The position numbers and the translations under genes were made by a program. DNA of 13,514 bases from Candidatus Falkowiibacteriota bacterium (lineage in GTDB: Bacteria; Patescibacteriota; Patescibacteriia; UBA11705; JACRDX01). This document shows, piece by piece, positions 13,468 to 13,514 of the stretch. The stretch lies in assembly GCA_016212745.1 (NCBI GenBank), contig JACRDX010000072.1, positions 1 through 13,514 of the forward strand, given 5' to 3'. Within the stretch, counting starts at the first letter, position 1. Each line of letters opens with the position of its first letter. Under the pieces are notes generated by a model that ran no database searches, had not been told where the DNA came from, and saw nothing but the letters and a program-made list of their open reading frames with translations.

Positions 13468-13508
13468 ATAATTTGGTTGAACGCAGTAGTTCACACCACT
13501 CGCGTTCA
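13462..13508 (-). repeat. 47-nt hairpin repeat, copy 1
   Basis: Same unit as at 13336-13382: outer stem GAACGC / GCGTTC (13479-13507), a bulged G, inner stem AGTGGT / ACTACT with one G-T pair, GTGA tetraloop, then linker AACCAAATTAT and the first GGTAG unit. It lies at the very edge of the window, so more units may follow to the right; the sequence beyond 13508 is too short to tell. Confidence 0.85.
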
Positions 13509-13514
13509 CAAAAA

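Noticed and set aside
13272..13508. CRISPR array
   Set aside because: Only two repeat copies are visible, the distance between them is 126 nt, and the intervening sequence is an ordered GGYNN array instead of a unique spacer; no cas gene is present.

Overview
The window looks like a piece of a small, AT-rich bacterial genome, most likely Patescibacteria/CPR (Parcubacteria-like). The grounds are tightly packed genes with 1-17 nt overlaps or gaps, almost no Shine-Dalgarno sequences, a tRNA without encoded CCA, a DUF4012-like membrane protein beside GT2 glycosyltransferases, and a small two-helix membrane protein of a type I associate with that group. This placement is inferred from gene content, not from a phylogenetic marker. 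Every gene I can support reads on the minus strand, so transcription runs from the right edge to the left.

Right edge (13227-13514): a non-coding array in three layers. A 47-nt unit occurs twice, exactly 126 nt apart. Each unit folds into a hairpin with a GTGA (GNRA-type) loop, and the differences between copies keep the pairing. Each hairpin leads into a long uninterrupted run of 5-nt units of the form GGYNN (13 and 14 units). The array ends in a small hairpin and a good intrinsic terminator, so it looks like the 3' part of a minus-strand RNA that starts beyond the window.

Block 1 (13186-5486): a promoter right after that terminator, apparently giving a nearly leaderless mRNA, drives valS, tyrS, argS, a bactofilin, a degenerate diacylglycerol-kinase-fold protein, a 4Fe-4S ferredoxin and tRNA-Leu(GAG). 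Two things stand out. ValS carries a complete histidine-phosphatase domain, with all its catalytic motifs, inside the zinc-ribbon part of its catalytic core. ArgS carries two GC-rich palindromic elements inserted in frame near its N-terminus.

Spacer (5319-5485): palindromic and ACTACGGA-type repeats and one weak promoter candidate.

Block 2 (5318-1): small membrane protein, YraN-family nuclease-fold protein, pyruvate kinase, an amino-acid permease of the AAAP/HAAAP type, two GT2 glycosyltransferases and the N-terminal part of a DUF4012-like protein. It combines glycolytic ATP production, amino-acid import and surface-glycan synthesis. The close overlaps suggest one transcript.

The strongest candidates for something undescribed are the hairpin/GGYNN array and the phosphatase-in-ValS fusion.
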